Shown here: positions 42,983 through 52,066 of the stretch, one piece after another
Layout of the letters: each line of letters begins with the position of its first letter
Position numbering within the stretch: the first letter of the stretch is position 1
From: Candidatus Egerieimonas intestinavium
GTDB lineage: Bacteria > Bacillota > Clostridia > Lachnospirales > Lachnospiraceae
DNA length: 64,000 nucleotides
Direction: 5' to 3'
Assembly: GCA_018711815.1 (NCBI GenBank)
Contig: DVHU01000008.1
Location: forward strand, 1-64,000
The notes under the pieces: generated by a model
The model's database searches: none
Seen by the model: only the letters and a program-made list of their open reading frames with translations
Told to the model about the DNA's origin: nothing
Program-made: the position numbers and the translations under genes

Positions 42983-45900
42983 TTATTTATCGGTGATCTC
43001 GCTGTGGAACTCCTGCAGGGACTTCACGCCGATGACACCCTCCTTCTGCACTGCCTTGATGGCCGCGATAGTGGCCTTTGCGGCAGCCATGGTGGTCATG
43101 TAGGGAACTCTTCCCTTAACCGCAGCCTTGCGGATATAACTGTCGTCGGTGGCGCCCTTCTTATCCAGAGGCGTGTTGACGATCAGGTCAACGTTCTTGT
43201 TGGTGATCTTATCCAGAGCGTTGGGTCTTCCCTCGTCGATCTTGAAGATCTTCTCCGCCGGAATACCTGCGTTCACAATCATCTCATAGGTACGGCCGGT
43301 GGCAATGATCTTAAATCCGCACTCATGGAAGCCCTTTGCCACCTCCACAACCTCCGGCTTATCCCGGTCGCTGACAGAGATCAGCACAGTGCCGGAAGTG
43401 GGCAGGATGGTCTTGGTAGCCTCCTGAGCCTTATAGAAGGCCTCGCCGAAGTCGGAAGCCATGCCCAGAACCTCTCCGGTGGAGCGCATCTCCGGTCCGA
43501 GAACCGGGTCAACCTCCTGGAACATATTGAAGGGGAATACCGCTTCTTTCACGCCGTAGTGGCTGAACTTCTTCTCCTTCAGCTCCGGAACCGGGGAAGC
43601 CAGTCCGGTCAGGTGGGAGGTCATGATCTGGGTAGCCAGACGCACCATCTGGATGTTGCAGACCTTGGATACCAGGGGAACGGTACGGGATGCTCTGGGA
43701 TTTGCCTCCAGCACATAAACCTTGCCGTCCTCGATGGCGTACTGCATGTTCATCAGACCAATTACGTTCATCTCCTGGGCGATACGCTTGGTATAATCCT
43801 TAATGGTGGCCACCTGCTCCTCAGAGAGATTCATAGAGGGCAGGATGCAGGCGGAGTCGCCGGAGTGAACGCCGGCCAGCTCAATGTGCTCCATCACCGC
43901 GGGAACAAATACGTTCTCGCCGTCGCTGATGGCGTCGGCCTCACACTCGGTGGCGTGATGCAGGAACCGGTCGATGAGGATCGGACGGTCCGGAGTCACA
44001 CCCACGGCCTGCTGCATATAGAAGGTCAGCGCCTCGTCGTCATGGACAACCTCCATGCCGCGTCCGCCCAGCACATAGGAGGGACGAACCATAACGGGAT
44101 AGCCGATCTTGTTGGCGATCTCCAGGGCCTCCTCCACGTTGACTGCCATGCCGGCCTCCGGCATGGGGATCTCCAGCTTGTCCATCATAGCCCGGAACAG
44201 ATCGCGGTCCTCAGCCATGTCGATGGTCTCCGGGGTGGTTCCCAGGATGTTCACGCCGTTCTTCTTCAGATCTGCCGCCAGATTCAGGGGAGTCTGTCCG
44301 CCGAACTGAGCGATAACGCCCACCGGCTTCTCCTTCTCATAGATGCTCAGCACATCCTCCAGAGTCAGGGGCTCGAAGTACAGCTTGTCGGAGGTATCGT
44401 AGTCGGTGGAAACGGTCTCCGGGTTACAGTTTACAATAATCGTCTCAAATCCCAGGCTGTGCAGGGCCTTTGCCGCGTGAACGCAGCAGTAATCAAACTC
44501 GATACCCTGTCCGATACGGTTGGGGCCGCCGCCTAAGATCATAATCTTCTTCTTGCTGTCGCTGGCCGGGCTCTCATCCTTCACATGGTAGGTGGAGTAA
44601 TAGTAGGCCGCGTCCTTGGTTCCGCTCACGTGAACGCCCTCCCAGGCCTCCACGATTCCATTGGCCACCCGGGCCTTGCGGATATCCTCCTCGGGAACCT
44701 CCAGAATACCTGCCAGATAGCGATCTGCGAAGCCGTCCAGCTTAGCCTGTCTGAGCACGTCGGCTGCCGGAACAGCGCCCTTCATGGCTTTTAACTGCTC
44801 CTCCTCCTGCACCAGCTCCCGCATCTGCTCGATGAACCAGGTCTTAATCTTGGTGAGCTCATAGAGCTCCTCCACGGTGGCTCCCTTGCGCAGAGCCTCA
44901 TACATGATGAACTGACGCTCGCTGGTGGGCTTATGGAGCATCTTTAAGAGCTCCTTCTTGGACTTGGAAGCGAAATCCTTGGCTCCGCCCAGGCCGTAGC
45001 GGCCGGTCTCCAGGGAGCGGATAGCCTTCTGGAAGGCCTCCTTGTAGGTCTTTCCGATGCTCATAACCTCGCCCACGGCGCGCATCTGGGTTCCCAGCTC
45101 GTCCCGGGCACCCTTGAACTTCTCAAAGGCCCAGCGGGCAAACTTGATTACCACATAGTCGCCGGAGGGAACATATTTATCCAGGGTTCCGTATTTTCCG
45201 CAGGGGATCTCATCCAGAGTCAGGCCGCTGGCCAGCATGGCGGATACCAGTGCGATGGGGAATCCTGTGGCTTTACTTGCCAGTGCAGAGGAACGGGAAG
45301 TACGGGGATTGATCTCAATGATAATATCGCGGTCCGTCTTGGGATCGTGAGCCCACTGCACGTTGGTGCCTCCGATTACCTGGATGGCCTCCACGATCTT
45401 GTAGGACTTCTCCTGCAGACGCTTCTGGATGTGCTCCGGAATGGTCAGCATGGGGGCGGAACAGAAGGAATCTCCTGTGTGCACGCCCAGGGGATCGATA
45501 TTCTCGATGAAGCATACGGTGATCATGTTATTCTTGGCGTCGCGGACAACCTCCAGCTCCAGCTCCTCCCAGCCCAGAATGGACTCTTCCACGAGAACCT
45601 GGCCCACCAGAGACGCCTGCAGTCCTCTGGCGCAGACAGTCTTTAACTCCTCGGTATTGTAAACCAGTCCGCCGCCGGCGCCGCCCATGGTGTAGGCGGG
45701 ACGCAGAACCACCGGATAGCCCAGCTTGTCGGCGATAGCCAGAGCCTCGTCCACAGAGTAGGCCACCTCGCTTCTGGCCATCTCGATGCCCAGGGACTCC
45801 ATGGTGTGCTTGAACTCAATACGGTCCTCGCCCCGCTCGATGGCATCCACCTGAACGCCGATTACCTTCACATTATATTTATCAAGAACGCCGGTCTCCG

Positions 45901-46204
45901 CCAGCTCGGAGCAGAGATTCAGGCCAGACTGGCCTCCCAGGTTGGGAAGCAGCGCGTCCGGGCGCTCCTTCTCGATAATCTGAGTCAAACGCTCCACATT
46001 CAGCGGCTCAATGTAGGTCACATCGGCGGTCTCCGGATCGGTCATAATTGTCGCCGGATTGGAATTTACCAGTACGATCTGATAACCCAACTGGCGCAGA
46101 GCTTTACAAGCCTGTGTTCCGGAATAGTCAAACTCGCATGCCTGACCGATAACGATGGGGCCGGAACCAATAATCAGCACTTTGTGTATGTCTTCTCTTC
46201 TCAT
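42983..46204 (-). CDS. carB: Carbamoyl-phosphate synthase large subunit
   Basis: 1073 residues, full length. Two ATP-grasp halves (IGSGPIVIGQACEFDYSGTQ near the start, IMILGGGPNRIGQGIEFDY in the second half) and a C-terminal methylglyoxal synthase-like allosteric domain. It makes carbamoyl phosphate for pyrimidines and arginine with CarA. No carA lies next to it, so the small subunit must be elsewhere. It has its own promoter and a modest leader; no pyrimidine attenuator was seen. Confidence 0.96.
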   Translation of the reverse strand: MRREDIHKVLIIGSGPIVIGQACEFDYSGTQACKALRQLGYQIVLVNSNPATIMTDPETADVTYIEPLNVERLTQIIEKERPDALLPNLGGQSGLNLCSELAETGVLDKYNVKVIGVQVDAIERGEDRIEFKHTMESLGIEMARSEVAYSVDEALAIADKLGYPVVLRPAYTMGGAGGGLVYNTEELKTVCARGLQASLVGQVLVEESILGWEELELEVVRDAKNNMITVCFIENIDPLGVHTGDSFCSAPMLTIPEHIQKRLQEKSYKIVEAIQVIGGTNVQWAHDPKTDRDIIIEINPRTSRSSALASKATGFPIALVSAMLASGLTLDEIPCGKYGTLDKYVPSGDYVVIKFARWAFEKFKGARDELGTQMRAVGEVMSIGKTYKEAFQKAIRSLETGRYGLGGAKDFASKSKKELLKMLHKPTSERQFIMYEALRKGATVEELYELTKIKTWFIEQMRELVQEEEQLKAMKGAVPAADVLRQAKLDGFADRYLAGILEVPEEDIRKARVANGIVEAWEGVHVSGTKDAAYYYSTYHVKDESPASDSKKKIMILGGGPNRIGQGIEFDYCCVHAAKALHSLGFETIIVNCNPETVSTDYDTSDKLYFEPLTLEDVLSIYEKEKPVGVIAQFGGQTPLNLAADLKKNGVNILGTTPETIDMAEDRDLFRAMMDKLEIPMPEAGMAVNVEEALEIANKIGYPVMVRPSYVLGGRGMEVVHDDEALTFYMQQAVGVTPDRPILIDRFLHHATECEADAISDGENVFVPAVMEHIELAGVHSGDSACILPSMNLSEEQVATIKDYTKRIAQEMNVIGLMNMQYAIEDGKVYVLEANPRASRTVPLVSKVCNIQMVRLATQIMTSHLTGLASPVPELKEKKFSHYGVKEAVFPFNMFQEVDPVLGPEMRSTGEVLGMASDFGEAFYKAQEATKTILPTSGTVLISVSDRDKPEVVEVAKGFHECGFKIIATGRTYEMIVNAGIPAEKIFKIDEGRPNALDKITNKNVDLIVNTPLDKKGATDDSYIRKAAVKGRVPYMTTMAAAKATIAAIKAVQKEGVIGVKSLQEFHSEITDK

Positions 46205-46251
46205 TCCCTATTCCCTTTCCTTCATTGCTTATTTAAATCTTTATCCCTACT

Positions 46252-46280
46252 ATTCTAAAATACTTTTTTCCCGATGTAAA
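46252..46280 (-). promoter_or_regulatory. Promoter of carB
   Basis: Minus strand: -35 TTTACA (46280-46275), 17-nt spacer, -10 TAGAAT (46257-46252). Confidence 0.65.
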
Positions 46281-46331
46281 CAAAAATTTATTTGAATCTG
46301 CAAAAAAGTAATTTTTCCCAAAAAATCCACC

Positions 46332-47342
46332 CTATTTCGACTGAAGATGTCCAATATTTTTAATGAGCACCGAGATGGTACCGTCGCTGTTGGTGATAAA
46401 TTCCACCTTGTCCGGATTTCCGTATGCCTCCATGGGAATTGTGATCTCAATCCCCTCCTCAGTGGTCAGATGCTGCCTCTGGAACTTCTTCACTGTCTGC
46501 TGGCTTTTGGGCTCCACCACCGACTGGGCCAGCTGGTACTTGTCCAAACGCTCGGTAAAATCCGCCTGCATCTCAGGGTTGGCAGAAAAAAGCTTCTCCG
46601 CCACCCGCTCCACCTTCAGACTGCCCTCCTCCAGCTCCTGGTAGAGAACGCTCTTCACTTCCATCTTCCGCTCCGTGTCCTCATCCCCGTAATATTTCCG
46701 GTTCACCTGATCCACGGCCCTGGTGACCAGGTCAAGCTTAACCTTCTGGGACATGGGGCCCTGGCACTCCAGGAACAGCTGAGAAAAATACTCCTTCTTC
46801 TCCCCGTTTATCTCATAGCGCTTCTCCGTCACCAATAACTCCCCGGTGGCCAGGTTGGCCGCGAAGGCCTCTGTCAGCCGCTGACTCTTGGAGGGCAGGA
46901 GGGCCTGCTGCAGCACGATGCCGTTGGTATTTCCTCCCAGGTCTGTGGCCTGGGTCTGGTGCGTGTAGGATGTCTTGTAGTTCATTTTCAAAAAGCCAAA
47001 GTACCGGGTCTCCTGGCAGCGAAACAGAAGGGCCGCCACGTCCCCGGAGGGAATATCCAGGTTGGCGTTCATCAGTTTATAGAGCTTCTGGCACAGCCGC
47101 CGGGAAATCTCCCCGAAATTCTGGCGGCCGCAGTGCTCCAGCAGCTTCCCCGCCGCCGACTCCTCCTGGAAACGGCAGTGCTTTACCTCGTCGCTCTCGG
47201 TAAATTTCTCAATATGTCCCTTGAAAAACTCGCACAGGTCGCTATCCAGCTCCAGCTCCTGATCGGAAAGCACGGGCATCCCCACCTTCCCGTCTAAAAT
47301 ATGAATCACTGCCGCCTCGATTACTATCTCATCACTTCTCAT
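46332..47342 (-). CDS. Nucleoid-associated protein (NdpA/YejK family)
   Basis: 336 residues from ATG 47342 (MRSDEIVIEAAVIHILDG, with GGGAGGAG upstream), the usual family length; the open frame runs to 47450 but that part is probably not translated. Family blocks seen are FFKGHIEKF near residue 33 and YFLKMNYKTSYTHQ-type sequence mid-protein (FGFLKMNYKTSYTH). These proteins bind DNA in the nucleoid; the detailed role is unknown. Confidence 0.85.
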   Translation of the reverse strand: MRSDEIVIEAAVIHILDGKVGMPVLSDQELELDSDLCEFFKGHIEKFTESDEVKHCRFQEESAAGKLLEHCGRQNFGEISRRLCQKLYKLMNANLDIPSGDVAALLFRCQETRYFGFLKMNYKTSYTHQTQATDLGGNTNGIVLQQALLPSKSQRLTEAFAANLATGELLVTEKRYEINGEKKEYFSQLFLECQGPMSQKVKLDLVTRAVDQVNRKYYGDEDTERKMEVKSVLYQELEEGSLKVERVAEKLFSANPEMQADFTERLDKYQLAQSVVEPKSQQTVKKFQRQHLTTEEGIEITIPMEAYGNPDKVEFITNSDGTISVLIKNIGHLQSK

Positions 47343-47395
47343 ACGGTCTCCTCCCTTGTCTGTACAAAATATATACGGATTCCCCAAAGCTGTCA

Positions 47396-47431
47396 AGAAA
47401 AAGAGAGGACGTCCGCTGGGGACGCCCTCTC
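47396..47431 (-). terminator. Terminator of the DcuC-like operon
   Basis: Minus strand GAGAGGGCGTCC (47431-47420) pairs with GGACGTCCTCTC (47414-47403), followed by TTTTTCTT. Confidence 0.88.
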
Positions 47432-47473
47432 TGTCATCTGTTTTTTTCATTTAGGAGATACCTGTGCTCTCTC

Positions 47474-48889
47474 TTACAGGAACATTACCATGGAAAGCAC
47501 AAACATAATTACTGTTCCGGCGATCATGGGCACTGAGGTTCTCTTTACCACCTCCAGGGGCTCACGATTCACACTTCCGGCTACGATCATGACCACCGCA
47601 GATACCGGTGATACGGCCCGCAGCAGGTTTCCGGCCAGACCCATGGGGATGGATACGGCGAATACGGAGATTCCCGCGGCGTTTGCCAGAGCCACCATCA
47701 GGGGCACCATGGCGAAGAACAGTGCCGTACCGCTGCCGCTGAGCAGTACGATCAGGGCAGTCAGGCCTACCAGCAGCAGCGGCAGGATGAAGCCCATGCC
47801 ATTTCCCTGCATGCCGGTCATGGCATCCTGCAGAGAAGTGATCAGACCGATGGATTTCAGGCCGGTAACAAAGATCGTGCCGGCCACCAGCAGAGCCACG
47901 ATGGGCATGGAACCGCCCATTCCCTTGAAGAAGGACTCCGTCTGGTTTAAGGTCTCCTTGCCCTTTCTGGTGCGGATCAGCTCACAGATCACCGCCACCA
48001 CGAAGGAGAACAGGGTAGCCACCTCCACGCTGATGTTCACAGAGAGACCGGTGATCTTCTGCAGGGCGAACACGCCGATCAGCAGCAGGATGGGCAGCAG
48101 AGGCAGAATTGCGTACACGGTGCGGAACAGGGCCCCTCCCTGAATCTCCTCCACCTGCTGTACCTTCTCCAGGTTGCTCACGGTGTCCTTGGCCTTCTTA
48201 TCACAGTGCTTCTGCCAGAAGTAATGGATTACCGCAATCAGAAGCAGGGTGGGGATAGATACAATCGCATGGTACTTAAACACATAGTCTGTGGGAGTCA
48301 TACCCGCATACTCCGCAGTGTTGGCCAGCTCCGCGGCGATGGCCACGTTGTCGCTTCCCAGAGGTGTGGGAACGATGGTGGCGGTGGTGGCGATGATACC
48401 GGCCGCCGTCAGCGTGCTCATGCCCGCCTGAATCATGATGGGATACAGGGTCGCCAGCAGGATGATCGCCAGGTTGGAAGCGCTGGGAACCACCAGGGAC
48501 AGCAGGTTGCCCAGCAGGAATACGATGGGCACCAGTATGTATACGGATTTAATCTTGGCGATAGGCTTCGTCAGAACGCTTACCGTCACATTGTTGGCCT
48601 TGATGGTATTCATATAGGCAGAGTAGCCGCCCAGAATCAGGATGATGAATCCCGCTGAAGAGATGGTATCCTTAAACTGGTTGGCGATTACACTTAAGGG
48701 ATCCAGCCACATGGCTCCGGTGGAGGCGAACTCCTCCCCGCCGATGGGATTTCCCAGACCCACGCCCACGAACATCAGGATAATACCCATTAAGAACAGG
48801 GTAATCTTAATATCCATTTTCTTGATCAGCATAACTACCACGATCGCCACGGCGATGATGGCTGCTGCGTACATGATAAAAGTTGACAT
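47474..48889 (-). CDS. DcuC-family (C4-dicarboxylate-like) transporter
   Basis: 471 residues and about 12 helices. The fold and pieces such as LSLVVPSASNLAIILLATLYPIMI and TATIVPTPLGSDNVAIAAE match the DcuC/YfcC-like ion transporter group. Annotation by homology would say C4-dicarboxylates, but it is co-transcribed with a nucleoside hydrolase (26-nt gap), which hints at nucleoside or nucleobase traffic. The next gene upstream is a divergent LysR gene. Substrate unknown. Confidence 0.75.
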   Translation of the reverse strand: MSTFIMYAAAIIAVAIVVVMLIKKMDIKITLFLMGIILMFVGVGLGNPIGGEEFASTGAMWLDPLSVIANQFKDTISSAGFIILILGGYSAYMNTIKANNVTVSVLTKPIAKIKSVYILVPIVFLLGNLLSLVVPSASNLAIILLATLYPIMIQAGMSTLTAAGIIATTATIVPTPLGSDNVAIAAELANTAEYAGMTPTDYVFKYHAIVSIPTLLLIAVIHYFWQKHCDKKAKDTVSNLEKVQQVEEIQGGALFRTVYAILPLLPILLLIGVFALQKITGLSVNISVEVATLFSFVVAVICELIRTRKGKETLNQTESFFKGMGGSMPIVALLVAGTIFVTGLKSIGLITSLQDAMTGMQGNGMGFILPLLLVGLTALIVLLSGSGTALFFAMVPLMVALANAAGISVFAVSIPMGLAGNLLRAVSPVSAVVMIVAGSVNREPLEVVKRTSVPMIAGTVIMFVLSMVMFL

Positions 48890-48915
48890 CTCAACTTCCC
48901 CCTTTTATTTTTTAG

Positions 48916-49836
48916 TTAGATACATTTGGCGATGGACGCCTTGAACCACTCGCGGAATTTTTCGCCGTCAATGTCCATGCAGACCTTAGCGTTGGGCTCC
49001 TGGTGCAGATATCCCTTTAAGTCCACAACGGTGCAGCCGGCAGTCATGGTGCCGTGCAGCTCTACCCCCACGTAGGTTTCCTCCACCGTGTAGAGCTCCG
49101 GGCACAGCAGATAAGCTATGGCGCAGCTGTCGTACATCTTAAGGCCAGTCTTGAAGCTTCCGCCCCGATATTTTTTAAAGAGATGGTAAGCCATATCTCC
49201 CACCTTGCCCATGGTCTTGATCTCCTCGCTGTCCTCCGGCAGCACCAGAGCCTTCAGACCCACGTCCAGTCCTGCCATGACGATGGGCACTCCGGACTGG
49301 AATACCATCTGAGCAGCCTCCGGGTCGGTGGCAATATTGAACTCTGACATAACCCCTTTGTTGCCTCTGGTGGCGGATCCTCCCATCATAACGATCTCAC
49401 GGATATGCTCCTTCACCTCCGGATACACCGCAAAGAGCAGGGCAATGTTGGTCAAGGCTGCAATGGGCACCAGGGTAACAGGCTCCGGACTCTCCATGAT
49501 CGCCCGGTACATGGCGTTCACCGCATTCTCCTTTAACAGCAGCTCTGTCTTGGGCTCCGGGAACTCATACCCTTCCATGCCAGTCTTGCCGTGTACGTTG
49601 GAAGCATCCACGAAATCCACGATCAGGGGCTTTGCCGCTCCCTTGGCCACCGGTACGTCCTTGCCGAAGAAAGTCAGCAGGCGCAGGGTGTTTAAGGTCA
49701 CGTTCTCCAGGGACACGTTGCCCGCCACCGTGGTAATCAGACGCACATCCAGCTCATCGGAAAAGAGCGCGATAGCCAGGGCCAGGGCATCATCAATACC
49801 GGGATCCGTGTCGATGATAATCGGTCTCTTGCTCAT
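48916..49836 (-). CDS. Inosine-uridine type nucleoside hydrolase
   Basis: 306 residues. The calcium-binding IIIDTDPGIDDALALAIAL motif starts at residue 6; the active site continues with HGKTGMEG and MTAGCTVVDL. It cleaves ribonucleosides to base and ribose for salvage. A weak promoter with -10 TACAAT (49881-49876) lies upstream, back to back with a LysR gene. It probably forms an operon with the DcuC-like transporter. Confidence 0.92.
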   Translation of the reverse strand: MSKRPIIIDTDPGIDDALALAIALFSDELDVRLITTVAGNVSLENVTLNTLRLLTFFGKDVPVAKGAAKPLIVDFVDASNVHGKTGMEGYEFPEPKTELLLKENAVNAMYRAIMESPEPVTLVPIAALTNIALLFAVYPEVKEHIREIVMMGGSATRGNKGVMSEFNIATDPEAAQMVFQSGVPIVMAGLDVGLKALVLPEDSEEIKTMGKVGDMAYHLFKKYRGGSFKTGLKMYDSCAIAYLLCPELYTVEETYVGVELHGTMTAGCTVVDLKGYLHQEPNAKVCMDIDGEKFREWFKASIAKCI

Positions 49837-49956
49837 ACTTGTTCCTCCTCATTTTCTTGTTTTTTTCTGATATATATTGTAATATGAAAGCATCAGGAAG
49901 TCTAATTCATATTTTTCAGAAAAAACATTCCTTTTTGGAATAGTTAGGAGGCACCC

Positions 49957-50868
49957 ATGGATTTCCCGGAACTTCAGTATTTTCTGGCCATCGCCAGACA
50001 TCGAAATCTCACCAGAGCCGCCCAGGAGCTCTACATCTCCCAGCCCACCCTGACCAAATTTCTCCAGAAGCAGGAGCGGGAGCTGGGCGGAAAGCTTTTT
50101 CGCAAAAACGGTCACCAATATGATCTGACCTTCCTGGGCCAGCGCTATCTGGAATACGCCCAGAAGGTGATTGCTCTGAATCAGGATTGGAGAAAAGAGC
50201 TCTCCGACATGAGCTCTTCCTATGAGGGGGAGCTGAATATCTCCCTGCCCCCCATGCGCAGCGCCTGCCTGATCCCTCAGCTGCTTACGGAATTTCACAA
50301 GGTTCACCCCGGCGTCCACATCAATTTCTACGAGCAGGGCCACGCCATCCAGGACTCTCTTCTCACCGAAACCAAGCTGGATTTTGCCATCTTAAGCTAC
50401 TGGCAGGCCCATCCTGATTTGACCTATGAACTGATAAAGACAGAAGAAATCCTTCTGGTGCTGCACGCCGACCACCCTCTGGCCAAACACGCTGTGCCCC
50501 GGAAGTTCTGCCGCTATCCCTGGCTGGACCTGGGGTTATTGGCGGAGGAACCCTTCATTCTCCACTTCCCTGACCAGAACACCGGCCGGGAAGCCCGAAA
50601 GCTCTTTGAGCAGTACCATATTCAGCCGCCGGTGCCCTTTCTCACCCGGGACAGCCACACCTGCATCCAGCTGGCCTCCCAGGGATTGGGCGCCTGCTTT
50701 GCCCCGGAGAGTTACGTGCAGCACTCCGCCTTTTTCTGGCCCATGCAGGTATTTTCTGTGGGAGACCCGCCGGTGATCAATCATTTGGTGATCGTCCACC
50801 GAAAAAATTCCTACCTCTCCACCTACGCCCAGGACTTCATCACCATCGCCAAAGAATGTTTAAAATAG
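49957..50868 (+). CDS. LysR-family regulator beside the nucleoside hydrolase
   Basis: 303 residues. The helix-turn-helix is MDFPELQYFLAIARHRNLTR with AAQELYISQPTLTKFLQKQE after it, then a periplasmic-binding-like effector domain (about 90-295). It resembles CynR/CbbR-type regulators. Divergent placement suggests control of the nucleoside hydrolase and transporter pair. Confidence 0.88.
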   Translation: MDFPELQYFLAIARHRNLTRAAQELYISQPTLTKFLQKQERELGGKLFRKNGHQYDLTFLGQRYLEYAQKVIALNQDWRKELSDMSSSYEGELNISLPPMRSACLIPQLLTEFHKVHPGVHINFYEQGHAIQDSLLTETKLDFAILSYWQAHPDLTYELIKTEEILLVLHADHPLAKHAVPRKFCRYPWLDLGLLAEEPFILHFPDQNTGREARKLFEQYHIQPPVPFLTRDSHTCIQLASQGLGACFAPESYVQHSAFFWPMQVFSVGDPPVINHLVIVHRKNSYLSTYAQDFITIAKECLK

Positions 50869-50873
50869 CGACA

Positions 50874-51040
50874 AAAAAAGAGGCGTTTTCCGCCCGGGAT
50901 GATGTTTACGTATAGCGAAAGGTTTTGTGCTCAGCCTGCGCTGCTTCGAGCCTGTAGTCTCGAAGTCGTGCTCGGCAAATTCACACAAAACCTTTCGCTA
51001 TACAAAACTATTCTCTCCGGGCGGAAAACGCCTCTTTTTT
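50874..51040. terminator. Bidirectional terminator with an embedded palindrome
   Basis: Outer arms of 24 bp (50874-50897, 51017-51040) begin with A-runs and end in T-runs, a classic two-way terminator between convergent genes. Inside the loop lies a second perfect 19-bp inverted repeat (50911-50929 and 50984-51002; TATAGCGAAAGG.../...CCTTTCGCTATA), flanked by TA, and inside that a CTTCGAG/CTCGAAG hairpin. The inner part looks like an inserted palindromic element. Confidence 0.8.
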
Positions 51041-51045
51041 ATGTA

Positions 51046-51807
51046 TTATTTTTCCTTAGAAATCAGGTGGTACGGAAGGGCAGTGAATACTATACCGCCG
51101 ATCATATTTCCCACGGTGGCTAAGAGCACGCTGTAGCAGTACTGGCCTACGGTGATTCCGCCGTTGGCTACTCCCACGCCCAGGATGCTCATGTTGGCGA
51201 TGCTGTGCTCGAAGCCGCAAATCATAAACACGAAGATACACCAGAAAATCATAATCAGTTTGCCGGACTCGGATTTCATCTTGGTGGCGCACCAAACTGC
51301 CAGACACACCAGGATATTGCACAGGATTGCCCGAATCAACAGGGGCATCGGCTCAAAGCCCACCTTGGTGGCGCTGATGCTGATAAAATACTCCCCGGTG
51401 GCGCCGGCGTCAATGCCGCTGAAGTGGAAGGCTGCCACGCAGATCAGAGAACCCACCAGGTTGCCGATCCAGCATACGATCCACAGCTTCACCGTGTCCC
51501 CCCAGGTAACTGCCTTGCGTATGGACGCCGCGCTCATCACCAGGTTGTTTCCGGTGAACAGCTCCGCACCCGCCATAACTACCAGACTCAGGGCGGAAGC
51601 AAAGGCAAAGGCCTGCAGCAGCTTAGTCAGGGCCGCCAGATCGCTGGCATTGATGATGGAGCCCAGGGTAAAGGCTACAAAGCTTCCGAAAGAAATGAAC
51701 ATTCCCGCCACCATAGCTGACACAAAATATCCCAGAGGATTATTTTTCAGCAGATTCAGTTTTCCTACCCCTCCATTACACAGCGCCTTGTACTCGTCTT
51801 TAAACAT
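51046..51807 (-). CDS. Formate/nitrite transporter (FNT) family channel
   Basis: 253 residues, six helices. FNT features are GMFISFGSFVAFTLG near the start, MAGAELFTGNNLVMSAASI and WIGNLVGSLICVAAFHFSG. It moves small monovalent anions, mainly formate or nitrite, across the membrane. A ZTP riboswitch precedes it, which ties it to one-carbon supply and so favours formate. Start ATG 51807 follows AAGGAGGAG. Confidence 0.92.
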   Translation of the reverse strand: MFKDEYKALCNGGVGKLNLLKNNPLGYFVSAMVAGMFISFGSFVAFTLGSIINASDLAALTKLLQAFAFASALSLVVMAGAELFTGNNLVMSAASIRKAVTWGDTVKLWIVCWIGNLVGSLICVAAFHFSGIDAGATGEYFISISATKVGFEPMPLLIRAILCNILVCLAVWCATKMKSESGKLIMIFWCIFVFMICGFEHSIANMSILGVGVANGGITVGQYCYSVLLATVGNMIGGIVFTALPYHLISKEK

Positions 51808-51866
51808 AGCTATCTCCTCCTTAAAGCTTTTTTGTCAGTCCCTTTTTAACCCCTTTTCCCGGCGTT

Positions 51867-51982
51867 AAAAAAGGACAACATTTGTAAGGGTTACAAATGT
51901 TGCCCAGACGGTCGGCTTTCTCTCCAGAACTGATTCCCCTGTGGTACTCCACATCCAACTCCGTCAGTAATCAGCCCGGCCT
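51867..51982 (-). promoter_or_regulatory. ZTP (pfl) riboswitch upstream of the FNT gene
   Basis: Minus strand: P1 is CTGATT (51974-51969) with AATCAG (51935-51930). Between them are ACTGACGGAG, the hairpin GTGG-AGTA-CCAC (51952-51941) and AGGGG. The conserved 3' block GCCGACCGTCTGGGCA (51916-51901) follows. A terminator hairpin starts inside that block (CAACATTTGTAA with TTACAAATGTTG, 51902-51876) and ends in TTTTTT. This is the standard expression platform: ligand binding favours the aptamer over the terminator. Confidence 0.87.
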
Positions 51983-51994
51983 TGTTATGAAATT

Positions 51995-52023
51995 AACATA
52001 CCACTTTTTTTGTCTTTTGTCAA
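51995..52023 (-). promoter_or_regulatory. Promoter of the ZTP riboswitch and FNT gene
   Basis: Minus strand: consensus -35 TTGACA (52023-52018), 17-nt spacer, -10 TATGTT (52000-51995). Confidence 0.7.
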
Positions 52024-52066
52024 TGATTCCGGCAGTTTTTCCTTGATTTTTCGTAACAGACAGCTT

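Noticed and set aside
43004-44536. 510-codon plus-strand frame opposite carB
   Set aside because: Shadow frame; low-complexity His/Leu/Gly protein with no ribosome site.
46205-46331. Pyrimidine attenuator before carB
   Set aside because: Only a plain promoter and a short leader are seen; no PyrR-binding or terminator structure.
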